Position numbers and translations under genes: made by a program. A stretch of 46,665 nt of DNA, from assembly GCA_902780025.1 (NCBI GenBank), contig CACZDV010000031.1, positions 1 through 46,665 of the forward strand, read 5' to 3'. Below the pieces are notes generated by a model, which was not told the DNA's origin, made no database searches, and was given only the letters and a program-made list of their open reading frames with translations. This document shows positions 8,105 through 17,477 of this stretch, piece by piece (within the stretch, counting starts at the first letter, position 1; each line of letters starts with the position of its first letter). The stretch is from an uncultured Prevotellaceae bacterium. Its GTDB lineage: Bacteria; Bacteroidota; Bacteroidia; Bacteroidales; Bacteroidaceae.

Positions 8105-8827
8105 ATGAAACCAACTCTATTTCTACTTGCTGCCGGCATGGGCAGCCGCTATGGTGGTCTGAAACAGCTTGACGGACTGGGGCCCAACGGCGAAACCATC
8201 ATGGACTACTCTATCTATGACGCTATTCAGGCAGGATTCGGCAAGATCGTGTGGGTCATCCGCAAGGATTTTGAAGAGCAGTTCCGTACGCAGATTCTCT
8301 CGAAGTACGAGGGACAGGTGCCCTGCGAGCTGTGCTTCCAGGCACTCGACGCGCTGCCCGAGGGCTTCAAGGTGCCCGAAGGTCGCCAGAAGCCGTGGGG
8401 TACGAACCACGCTGTGCTGATGGGTAAGGACGTCATCAAGGAGCCGTTCTGCGTCATCAACTGCGACGACTTCTACGGCCGCGATGCGTTCATGCAGATA
8501 GGCAAGTTCCTGAGCAACCTGCCCGAGGGTGCCAAGAACCAGTATGCAATGGTGGGCTTCCGCTGCTGCAATACGCTGTCGGAGAACGGCTCAGTGGCCC
8601 GTGGTGTCTGCGCCTACAACGACAAGCGCCACCTGACGGACGTCGTGGAGCGTACGGAGATCATGAGAACGACCCCCACCAACCTCCCCGAGGGGAGGCT
8701 TTCCGCTGCGGCATCCCCCCTCGGGGGGAATGAGGAGGGGTTGCTTCCTATCTGCTACCGGCGACGAGTGGTTCCCGCTGGAGGAGAACGTGCCGGTGTC
8801 GATGAACATGTGGGGCTTTACGCCTGA
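8105..8827 (+). pseudogene. Sugar-phosphate nucleotidyltransferase, N-terminal part, frameshifted
   Basis: The first 190 or so residues are a normal nucleotidyltransferase. They contain the nucleotide-binding loop LAAGMGSRYGGLKQL at residues 7-21 and the metal-binding segment VINCDDFYG near 118-126. Such enzymes transfer a nucleotide to a sugar phosphate for cell-surface polysaccharide synthesis; the substrate cannot be told here. After VVERTEIMR the frame enters a GC-rich palindromic element (8671-8742), leaves it in the wrong frame and ends at 8827. The rest of the enzyme continues in another frame (8730-9077). A one-base gain or two-base loss in the element, for example in CCCCCC or GGGGGG, explains it. 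It may be a true mutation or a sequencing or assembly error in a hairpin. Confidence 0.85.
8671..8742. repeat. GC-rich two-hairpin element in the nucleotidyltransferase gene
   Basis: The element contains CCTCCCCGAGGGGAGG, a short spacer and CCCCCCTCGGGGGG, bounded by ACCCCCACC and GAGGAGGGGTT. The same layout is found at 23932-23996 in the GH2 gene, where the frame is kept. Here the frame is lost. Confidence 0.85.
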
Positions 8828-9077
8828 CTATTTTGAGTACTCGGAGGCTTACTTCAAGGAGTTCCTGAGCGACCCGAAGAACATGGAGAACCTGAAGGCT
8901 GAGTTCTTTATCCCGCTGATGGTGAACAAACTGATCACCGAGGGAACGGCTACCTGCGAGGTGCTGGATACGACCTCGAAGTGGTTCGGCGTCACCTATG
9001 CTGCCGACCGTCAGGCTACGGTTGACCGCATCCAGAAGTTAGTGGACGAAGGCGTTTATCCTAATAAGCTGTTCTAA
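8730..9077 (+). pseudogene. Nucleotidyltransferase, C-terminal part in another frame
   Basis: This is the remainder of the nucleotidyltransferase begun at 8105. From about 8754 it reads GDEWFPLEENVPVSMNMWGF and on through a helical C-terminal region to PNKLF. No independent start is likely, because the ATG at 8730 lies inside the repeat element. Joined with the first part, the protein would have about 320 residues, slightly longer than the roughly 300 I expect for the family, which fits an insertion of some 60-75 bases. Confidence 0.85.
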
Positions 9078-9093
9078 ACAATTGCAATAAAAT

Positions 9094-9134
9094 AAAAAAG
9101 AACCGCACGTATGCTTACGCGCGGTTCTTTTTTA
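9094..9134. terminator. Bidirectional terminator between nucleotidyltransferase and glnN
   Basis: AAAAAAGAACCGC (9094-9106) pairs with GCGGTTCTTTTTT (9121-9133). The A-run and T-run make it work for transcripts from both sides, fitting the two convergent genes. Confidence 0.9.
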
Positions 9135-9142
9135 TGGTTTGA

Positions 9143-11335
<2,193 letters not shown>

Positions 11336-11361
11336 GTCGTTATGTGTTCGATAATGGGGGA

Positions 11362-12675
11362 TTAGCGATTGTTGTCCTCGAACTTCCTGAGTTTGTCAAG
11401 GTAATACTGGCGCAGGTCGGCCCAGCGGTAGTAGGGGCCGCTAACGGGCTGTCCGGGCATCGTCATCTCACGCTCGTTGAGCAGGGCCTTGACCAAGATG
11501 TCGCCGTTACCCTTCTTCGGGCGGTAGAAGATGAGCTGCACGTTGCAGGCCATCGGGAATATGCGGTAGTTGCGCCACACGTTGTCGAGCGTGTCGAGGT
11601 TCTCGACCTGAGCACCGCACGTGCCAAGTTCCAGCAAGCAGGCTAAGGGCATCACACATACCTCGTGGCCGAAGCGCAGGGTGGCCTGCGGGGTAGTCGA
11701 CGGAGAAGCGGCGACCGCAGGGAGAGGCACGATAGTGTCAGCCGTCTCGATGATGTTGCGCAGCAGGTTCTGCTGGCTGAAGGGCATGATGCCATCCGTC
11801 TGGGGAGCATGTCCGTAGTCCAGATACCAACCAATGTTGTTGAGGCGCCACTGGTCGTAGATTTCTTCTTCGGTGAACAGCGAGTAGAACTCGATGTCAC
11901 TATCGTGGCTCTGCATGTTGCAGGCCAGCTTGAAGAGTTGGCGCATGAGTGAACCGGCACGGACGTTGTCGAAGACATACTGCTGGTCGTTGAACAGCAC
12001 CTTCATCAGACGTTCAGGGTGAGTGTACTTCTGGGTGTAGCTATTCTCATAGCTGCGACCCTTGCGGCTGGCTTGGCGCAGACGGTCGCTCCGACTTTGG
12101 TTCAGGTAGTACTGGAGTGACTCGCTGACATCGTTATGGAAACGGATGCTGGGGTTGGCAGCTGCCAGTTCCTCACATTCGGCCTCCATTGACAAGATGC
12201 AGCGGATGACCACCGTTGAGCGAGCATCAACGGGCACGTTCTTGGCCTTGAAGATTTCAGGGAAATTCTTGGCCATACGGCTACCGATGCCGTGGTGCTG
12301 GCGTTCGCCGACAGTGGTCAGCTCGCCCAAGCGCTTGATAGTCGTCGGGTAGAAGTCTTCTATTTTCTTCAGCACAGCCTTGCCTTCGGCAGTCAGTTTG
12401 CCGTCGGCATCAGCTTCGCGCAGGGTGGTGAGCGGTCCCATGTATTCACCTTCGTTGATGAGCCAGCGTGAACCGTGACGGCCGTAATGACTCATGTAGA
12501 ACGGTTCATAACCTTTGGGGGTCGGCGTCAGCGGCGCGGTAGCCAGCTGGTTGTCGTAGTCGATATAGTTACTGCCTGACAGATAGATGTTGGCCTTTAT
12601 TTCCTCACGGGCAGTTTGGGCTGAGGCTACGCCGCAGCACAGCAAACAGAGTGCAATAGCGGTTATCTTCTTCAT
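11362..12675 (-). CDS. Secreted histidine acid phosphatase (MINPP/phytase-like)
   Basis: A protein of 437 residues with a signal peptide (MKKITAIALCLLCCGVASAQ). The clade-2 histidine phosphatase signature SHYGRHGSRW lies near residue 65, where the His forms the phosphoenzyme, and the proton-donor motif is FGHE near 345. Members release phosphate from inositol polyphosphates, phytate or other phosphomonoesters in the periplasm or outside. The substrate cannot be read from sequence, but overall it resembles Bacteroides MINPP-type enzymes. I chose the ATG at 12675; the frame is also open to a TTG at 12681 in an octamer repeat. It lies between the C1 peptidase (33 bases upstream) and glnN. Confidence 0.88.
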   Translation of the reverse strand: MKKITAIALCLLCCGVASAQTAREEIKANIYLSGSNYIDYDNQLATAPLTPTPKGYEPFYMSHYGRHGSRWLINEGEYMGPLTTLREADADGKLTAEGKAVLKKIEDFYPTTIKRLGELTTVGERQHHGIGSRMAKNFPEIFKAKNVPVDARSTVVIRCILSMEAECEELAAANPSIRFHNDVSESLQYYLNQSRSDRLRQASRKGRSYENSYTQKYTHPERLMKVLFNDQQYVFDNVRAGSLMRQLFKLACNMQSHDSDIEFYSLFTEEEIYDQWRLNNIGWYLDYGHAPQTDGIMPFSQQNLLRNIIETADTIVPLPAVAASPSTTPQATLRFGHEVCVMPLACLLELGTCGAQVENLDTLDNVWRNYRIFPMACNVQLIFYRPKKGNGDILVKALLNEREMTMPGQPVSGPYYRWADLRQYYLDKLRKFEDNNR

Positions 12676-12705
12676 TTTCAATTTTTCAATTTTTCAATTT
12701 TTCAA
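12676..12705. repeat. 8-base tandem array CAATTTTT between two genes
   Basis: CAATTTTT is repeated three times, with a partial unit on each side, in the short gap between the phosphatase start and the C1 peptidase stop. The period is 8, not 7 as in most arrays of this window. Confidence 0.8.
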
Positions 12706-12708
12706 CTC

Positions 12709-13914
12709 TTAAATCCCCAGCTTCTTACGGATGTCAGCAGGAATAGCTTTCTTATTGACGAGGAAGTCCATCGTGTTGGCGGCGATAAAGGTCTTGGTCA
12801 TGTACCAGGTACCCTTATAGTCGCCAGTCTCTCCCCATGAGTTCTTTACCATATAGTACTCCTTACCGTTCTGGTCCTTGGCTACGCCGTAGATGAGCAT
12901 ACCGTGGTCGTCAGTCAGTTCCCAGTTGTCGAAACGCTCCTGGCGCAATTCCTGTGTGGCCACGATCTCGGGCACCTTGCAGCCTAAAGAGTCGATGATG
13001 TTCTTCTTCTTGTCAGCCGACAGCTTCAGCCATTTGGCCATATCGCTGCCTGCGAGGCTCTGTGTCTGCTTGGTGTCAACGGCATAGGCCAGACCCTGAC
13101 GAGTGAAGCCCTGCTCAGAGACGTCACCGCCCCAGGCGATGGTGTAGCCCTGCTCTACGGCGTTGTCGATGACCTTCATCATCTCGTCCATCGGCAGGTT
13201 GTAGCTCAGCGGGAAACGCCAGTTGTCCTGCACCTCGACGGCGAAAGCCGTGTAGAAGGGGTGGTGGGTGTATGAAGTGATGCTGACATAGTCGTTCAGG
13301 TCGATGCCCAGCGACTGCATGAAGGTCTTCGGGGTGTACTCCTTGCCCTCGTAGGTGAACTTCTCAGGGCATTTGCCTAAGTAGGCGTCGAGGATGCCCT
13401 GCAGGCCGGCCTTCCACTGGTTGGAGATTTTCTTGGCGTCGCTCTTGGCGATGGCAGCCACGTAGGGCTCGAGCAGTGAGAAGAACTCGTTGAAGTTGTT
13501 CAGCGAGTCGCCGTAGAGTGAGCCGGGGAAGGGCATGATGCCCTGCGGGATGATGCCGTGGGTCTTCATCGTGGCAAGCACGTCCTCAGCGCTTCCGCCT
13601 TGTGAGAACTGGCAGTCACCGTGATAGCGTACCACCTGGATGGCGCGCTCCATATAAGTTTTGTTAGCAACAAACGACTCGTCGAGGTCGTAGTTTTTGC
13701 CCGTGGCCTTCAGGATTTCAGCCTCGAAGAACGAGATGGTGGAGTAGTCCCAGCAGGTGCCTGAACGGTTCTGGTCCTTGACACTGGTGATGGGGTTCTC
13801 CTTGATAGTTGTAAAGACGGGTTTGTTCTGGTTCTTGGCGGGAGCCTTCTTCTTGGCAGCGCCGGCACTGACGGCTACCATAGCCATGAGTGCGAAAGTT
13901 ACGATTTTCTTCAT
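12709..13914 (-). CDS. Exported C1-family cysteine peptidase (bleomycin hydrolase/PepC type)
   Basis: 401 residues with a signal peptide (MKKIVTFALMAMVAVSAGA). The papain-fold triad is visible: Cys54 in QNRSGTCWDYST, His337 in DDHGMLIYG and Asn358 in VKNSWGE. The Gln before the Cys, in the oxyanion position, is also present (KDQNRSGTCW). The domain order and large insertion between Cys and His resemble the C1B aminopeptidase C/bleomycin hydrolase group rather than plain papain. The signal peptide suggests action on peptides in the periplasm. It starts 5 bases after the stop of the Xaa-Pro aminopeptidase gene, so the two are very likely one operon for peptide breakdown. Confidence 0.93.
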   Translation of the reverse strand: MKKIVTFALMAMVAVSAGAAKKKAPAKNQNKPVFTTIKENPITSVKDQNRSGTCWDYSTISFFEAEILKATGKNYDLDESFVANKTYMERAIQVVRYHGDCQFSQGGSAEDVLATMKTHGIIPQGIMPFPGSLYGDSLNNFNEFFSLLEPYVAAIAKSDAKKISNQWKAGLQGILDAYLGKCPEKFTYEGKEYTPKTFMQSLGIDLNDYVSITSYTHHPFYTAFAVEVQDNWRFPLSYNLPMDEMMKVIDNAVEQGYTIAWGGDVSEQGFTRQGLAYAVDTKQTQSLAGSDMAKWLKLSADKKKNIIDSLGCKVPEIVATQELRQERFDNWELTDDHGMLIYGVAKDQNGKEYYMVKNSWGETGDYKGTWYMTKTFIAANTMDFLVNKKAIPADIRKKLGI

Positions 13915-13919
13915 AGTCT

Positions 13920-15320
13920 TTATTTTTTGTTGTTCATAAATTCTTCTAATTCAGCGGGGTGATAGGGGATGCGCTTCTGTCCGAGGAAACGGCAACCGTC
14001 CTCGGTGATCAGAAGGTCGTCCTCGATGCGGATGCCGCCGAAGTCCTTGTACTCCTCCAGCTTGTCGAAGTTCAGGAACTCGGCACAGTGCTGCTCCTTG
14101 CGCCACAGGTCGATGAGGTGGGGGATGAAGTAGATGCCCGGCTCGTCGGTCACCACGAAGCCCGGCTCCAGTCGACGGCCCATGCGCAGGCAGTTAGTGC
14201 CGAACTGCTCGAGGTTAGGCCGTGTCTCGTCGTCAAAGCCGACGTAGATCTGTCCCAAGCCCTCCATATCGTGAACGTCCATTCCCATCATATGGCCTAA
14301 GCCGTGAGGCAGGAACATGGCGTGGGCACCGGCACGGACGGCTTCCTCCGTGTCGCCCTTCATCAGCCCGAGCTCCTTCAGACGCTCGGTCATCGTGCGG
14401 CAGACGGCGAAGTGAACATCTTGATACTTGACACCCGGCTTGGCCACCTCGAGGACGTAGTCGTGACACTCCTCGACGATGCTGTAGATTTCCTTCTGCC
14501 GTTGGGTGAACCGTCCGTTGACGGGCATCGTTCGCGTGTGGTCCGAGCAGTAGTCGTTCAGTTCGCAGCCGGCATCACAGAGTACCAGCCGACCGTCCTC
14601 CAACTCGGCATCCGACGGTGCCCCGTGCATAATCTCGCCATGCTGCGAGAAGATGGTACCGAAGCTGTTGCCTTGAGCCAGCGAACGGGCAATGCCGTCC
14701 ACCTGTCCGGCAACGAAGCGCTCGGTGACGCCCGGCTTGATGAGCATCTGGGCGGTGGTGTGCATGACGTAGCCCACGTCGCAGGCCGCCTCGATGTAGG
14801 CAATCTCCTCGGCACTCTTCGTGGCGCGCATCTTGACGACGGCCTGTATCAGCTTCAGCGAGGCGTCCTCCTTCTGCTTCGAGGGATGAATGCCCAGCAG
14901 GTCCATGATTTGAATCTTCGTGTCGTGGCGGTAAGGCGGCAGGAAGTGGATGGTTTTGTTTGTTGCTGTGCCACAGCAACATATTGAACGGAGCTCCGCC
15001 ATCGTGGCGGTCTTACTGATACCCACCTCGGCGGCGAGGTCGGCCACAGAGGGGGTATAGCCCATCCACACGATATCCTCTACGTCGATGTCATCGCCGA
15101 TGAGCCACTCTTCATCATTGTCGATGTCGATGATGCCCACCAGTCCGTCGCGGTGCTGTCCGAAATAATAAAGGAATGTAGAGTCCTGACGAAAGGGCGT
15201 GTAGCCGTTGGCAGGATAGTTAGCTGGCGACTCATTATTGCCGAAGAGCACAATGATACCCTCTCCGACCAGTTTCTTCAATTTGGCACGACGCCGAATG
15301 TAAGTCTCTTTACTGAACAT
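13920..15320 (-). CDS. pepP: Xaa-Pro aminopeptidase (M24B, aminopeptidase P)
   Basis: 466 residues, the usual length for aminopeptidase P, which removes N-terminal residues that precede proline. An N-terminal creatinase/AMP_N domain (about 1-150) is followed by the pita-bread M24 domain. Metal ligands are visible in LCDAGCELNDYCSDHTRT, HGLGHMMGMDVHD, VTDEPGIYF and GGIRIEDD. No signal peptide is seen, so it is cytoplasmic. The start at 15320 lies downstream of a TATCTTTG -7 box. It is the first gene of the run that continues with the C1 peptidase, phosphatase and glnN, which together could recover amino acids, phosphate and ammonia. Confidence 0.96.
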   Translation of the reverse strand: MFSKETYIRRRAKLKKLVGEGIIVLFGNNESPANYPANGYTPFRQDSTFLYYFGQHRDGLVGIIDIDNDEEWLIGDDIDVEDIVWMGYTPSVADLAAEVGISKTATMAELRSICCCGTATNKTIHFLPPYRHDTKIQIMDLLGIHPSKQKEDASLKLIQAVVKMRATKSAEEIAYIEAACDVGYVMHTTAQMLIKPGVTERFVAGQVDGIARSLAQGNSFGTIFSQHGEIMHGAPSDAELEDGRLVLCDAGCELNDYCSDHTRTMPVNGRFTQRQKEIYSIVEECHDYVLEVAKPGVKYQDVHFAVCRTMTERLKELGLMKGDTEEAVRAGAHAMFLPHGLGHMMGMDVHDMEGLGQIYVGFDDETRPNLEQFGTNCLRMGRRLEPGFVVTDEPGIYFIPHLIDLWRKEQHCAEFLNFDKLEEYKDFGGIRIEDDLLITEDGCRFLGQKRIPYHPAELEEFMNNKK

Positions 15321-15347
15321 TTCGTTTCCGTTTTAGTTATTTTGGCG

Positions 15348-15355
15348 CAAAGATA
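15348..15355 (-). promoter_or_regulatory. -7 box of pepP
   Basis: TATCTTTG on the minus strand, 28 bases before the pepP start, matches TAnnTTTG. No TTTG is found at the -33 distance. Confidence 0.55.
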
Positions 15356-15394
15356 CGAATAATTTGCGAAAAAACCGTATCTTTATAACAAAAG

Positions 15395-16072
15395 TTATTT
15401 TTTCAGCAGGTCTGGGCGCAGCCTTCGGGTGCGCTCCAGTGCCTGCTCTAATTCCCAGTTGCGGATATTGGCCTCGTGGCCGCTGAGCAGCACGTCGGGC
15501 ACTTTCCAACCTTTATAGTCGGCAGGTCGGGTGTAAATGGGCGCTGCGAGGAGGTCGTCCTGGAAACAGTCGCTGAGAGCTGACTGCTCGTCGCCGATGA
15601 CGCCCGGGACGACGCGCACGACGGCGTCGGCAATCATCGCCGCCACCAGTTCGCCGCCCGTCAGTACGAAGTCGCCGATACTGATTTCGCGGGTGATGAG
15701 GTGGTCGCGGATGCGCTGGTCGATACCCTTGTAATGACCGGCCAATATAATAAGGTTACCCTTCAGCGACAATTCGTTGGCCATGTGCTGGTCGAAGCGT
15801 TCACCATCGGGCGAGGTGAAGATGACCTCGTCGTAGTCGCGCTCAGCCTTCAGGGCCGTGATGCAACGGTCGATGGGTTCACACTGCATGACCATTCCGG
15901 CACTACCGCCGTAGGGATAGTCGTCAACGCGGCGCCACTTGTCGAGAGTATAGTCACGCAGGTTGTGCAACCGTATCTCAGCCAGTCCTTTCTTCTCGGC
16001 GCGTGCCAATATTGATTCGTGTACGAAGCCCTCCAGCATTTCGGGCAGTACGGTAATGATGTCTATTCGCAT
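15395..16072 (-). CDS. trmD: tRNA (guanine-N1)-methyltransferase TrmD
   Basis: Methylates G37 next to the anticodon of certain tRNAs using S-adenosylmethionine, preventing frameshifting. The 225 residues have the typical start [13 protein letters not shown], the substrate loop [13 protein letters not shown] and the trefoil-knot SAM site, with [17 protein letters not shown] followed by VPGVIG. It overlaps the patatin-like gene by 10 bases and is the last gene of that operon. Essential in most bacteria. Confidence 0.98.
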   Translation of the reverse strand: MRIDIITVLPEMLEGFVHESILARAEKKGLAEIRLHNLRDYTLDKWRRVDDYPYGGSAGMVMQCEPIDRCITALKAERDYDEVIFTSPDGERFDQHMANELSLKGNLIILAGHYKGIDQRIRDHLITREISIGDFVLTGGELVAAMIADAVVRVVPGVIGDEQSALSDCFQDDLLAAPIYTRPADYKGWKVPDVLLSGHEANIRNWELEQALERTRRLRPDLLKK

Positions 16073-16911
16073 AAGTATTCCTTTATTTCATTGATTCTTC
16101 GTTCGCCCATCTCGCGTCCCATCTGATAGACGCGCTCCATCTCGTCCGGGTCGTGGCTGATGTGGCCTATGGGTATTTTCCCGTCAGGACGGATAACCAG
16201 GCAGCGGCCTTTACGCTCAGCCTCGGTCACGTATTCCAGCTGACGGTTGTACATCAAGTGACGCTTATCCATCGCCTCCACCATCTGGGGATATTTCCGC
16301 AGCCCGATACGCATCAGCGGCATCAGGCGGTTGTGCTCTTTCTGATAGCCTGCTGGCTGCGTCAGGATGACCACGTTGCGACTGTAGCCGTTCTGCTCGG
16401 CCCATTCCAGGGGGATGCTGTCGCTGACGCCGCCGTCTAATAGCTTATATCCTTCCAGCTCTACGACCTTCGATACCAGCGGCATCGAGGCCGAGGCGCG
16501 AATCCACTCATAGGTGTCGTAGCTACATTCGTCGAGTTGCTTGTAAACGGCCTTTCCCGTTGTTACGTCCGTACAGACTACAACGAACGCCATCGGGTTT
16601 GCCTCGAACGCATCGTCGTCAAACACGTCATAATTCTTTGGCACAACGTGGTAACTGAAATTGGCGTTGAAGTAGTCGCCCGTCGTCAGCAGCGAGCGTA
16701 AGCCGCTGTAGCGTGAGTCGTGGGCAAAGCGCTTGTTGTAGCGGATGGCCCGTCCCGGTTGCCGGGATTTGTAGTTACAGCCGAAGGCCGCCCCTGCCGA
16801 CACGCCGACAATCCCGTCGGGCCACACGTCGTGCTCCATCATGACGTCGAGGATGCCCGCCGTGAACAGGCCGCGCATGGCGCCTCCTTCAAGTACCAGT
16901 CCTTTCTTCAT
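16063..16911 (-). CDS. Patatin-like phospholipase family protein
   Basis: 282 residues with the patatin Ser-Asp dyad: oxyanion loop GGAMRG (9-14), nucleophile Ser38 in GVSAGA and Asp159 in DGGVSD. Members hydrolyse acyl chains from lipids. No signal peptide is present, so it acts inside the cell or at the inner face of the membrane. The C-terminal third ([20 protein letters not shown]) is of the type seen in bacterial patatin proteins such as E. coli YjjU. It overlaps the upstream HExxH gene by 23 bases and trmD by 10. Confidence 0.92.
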   Translation of the reverse strand: MKKGLVLEGGAMRGLFTAGILDVMMEHDVWPDGIVGVSAGAAFGCNYKSRQPGRAIRYNKRFAHDSRYSGLRSLLTTGDYFNANFSYHVVPKNYDVFDDDAFEANPMAFVVVCTDVTTGKAVYKQLDECSYDTYEWIRASASMPLVSKVVELEGYKLLDGGVSDSIPLEWAEQNGYSRNVVILTQPAGYQKEHNRLMPLMRIGLRKYPQMVEAMDKRHLMYNRQLEYVTEAERKGRCLVIRPDGKIPIGHISHDPDEMERVYQMGREMGERRINEIKEYLCE

Positions 16912-17362
16912 ACACCTTTCTTCGTTCGTCGTACGTCATTTTTACATATTTCCGCCACTCCTTAGCTCCTTCGCTGCATCGTTCTGGATAGCTCATGTCG
17001 TGGTCGTGACGGTAAGCCTCCAGCTCAAAGGGGTTCAGCAGATAGGCCGCATTCTTCATCCGGCGGTTCCAACGCAGACCTCGCAGCCAATACCAGAAAT
17101 AGAGGGCATAGAAGCGCAGCCAAGAGTCGCCAGTGTCGCGGGCTTGTCGCAGGTGAATCATCTCGTGGTTCTTCAGCTCGTCGTAGTGACTGTTGAAGTG
17201 GTCGGCCTCCTGCCGCGAGTGGGTGAGGATAAAGCCGAAGAACGTCAGTGCGTCGTAGCCCCTACGTAGCCAAAAGGCATCGCAGATGGCAGCCATATCG
17301 ACAGTTCTGCTTGGCTTGACAGCCTTGAACAGCAGCCGGAAGATACTCAGAGGATTGTTCAC
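16889..17362 (-). CDS. Small putative metalloprotein with HEMIH motif
   Basis: 157 residues from the GTG at 17362, or 135 from the ATG at 17296. It contains HEMIHLRQAR, an HExxH zinc-binding signature, and NPFELEAY about 55 residues later, where the Glu could be a third ligand. Between them lies an aromatic, possibly membrane-associated segment (LRFYALYFWYWLRGLRW). I do not know a characterised relative; similar small proteins occur in Bacteroidales. The promoter at 17368-17399 excludes the longer start at 17422. GTG 17362 would then be nearly leaderless, while the segment after it (NPLSIFRLLFKAVKPSRTVD) looks conserved, so the exact start is open. It is the first gene of the operon with the patatin-like gene and trmD. 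Confidence 0.72.
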   Translation of the reverse strand: MNNPLSIFRLLFKAVKPSRTVDMAAICDAFWLRRGYDALTFFGFILTHSRQEADHFNSHYDELKNHEMIHLRQARDTGDSWLRFYALYFWYWLRGLRWNRRMKNAAYLLNPFELEAYRHDHDMSYPERCSEGAKEWRKYVKMTYDERRKVYEERTGT

Positions 17363-17367
17363 GGGTG

Positions 17368-17399
17368 CAAAGGTACGAATAAGCGAGAGAAAAACCAAA
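17368..17399 (-). promoter_or_regulatory. Promoter of the HExxH-patatin-trmD operon
   Basis: On the minus strand TTTG (17399-17396), a 20-base spacer and TACCTTTG (17375-17368) match the Bacteroidota consensus well. Confidence 0.75.
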
Positions 17400-17439
17400 T
17401 TTATTTGGGCTTTTACAGTCAAAATTCAAAAATTGTTTG

Positions 17440-17447
17440 TATCTTTG
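17440..17447 (+). promoter_or_regulatory. -7 box of the secreted metalloprotease-like gene
   Basis: TATCTTTG, 30 bases before the start at 17478, matches TAnnTTTG. It is divergent from the promoter at 17368-17399. Confidence 0.55.
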
Positions 17448-17477
17448 CAGCCAGAATAACTACATACCTATATTAAT

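Noticed and set aside
8730-9077. A separate small gene starting at 8730
   Set aside because: The ATG lies in the repeat element and the product is the missing C-terminal part of the upstream enzyme.
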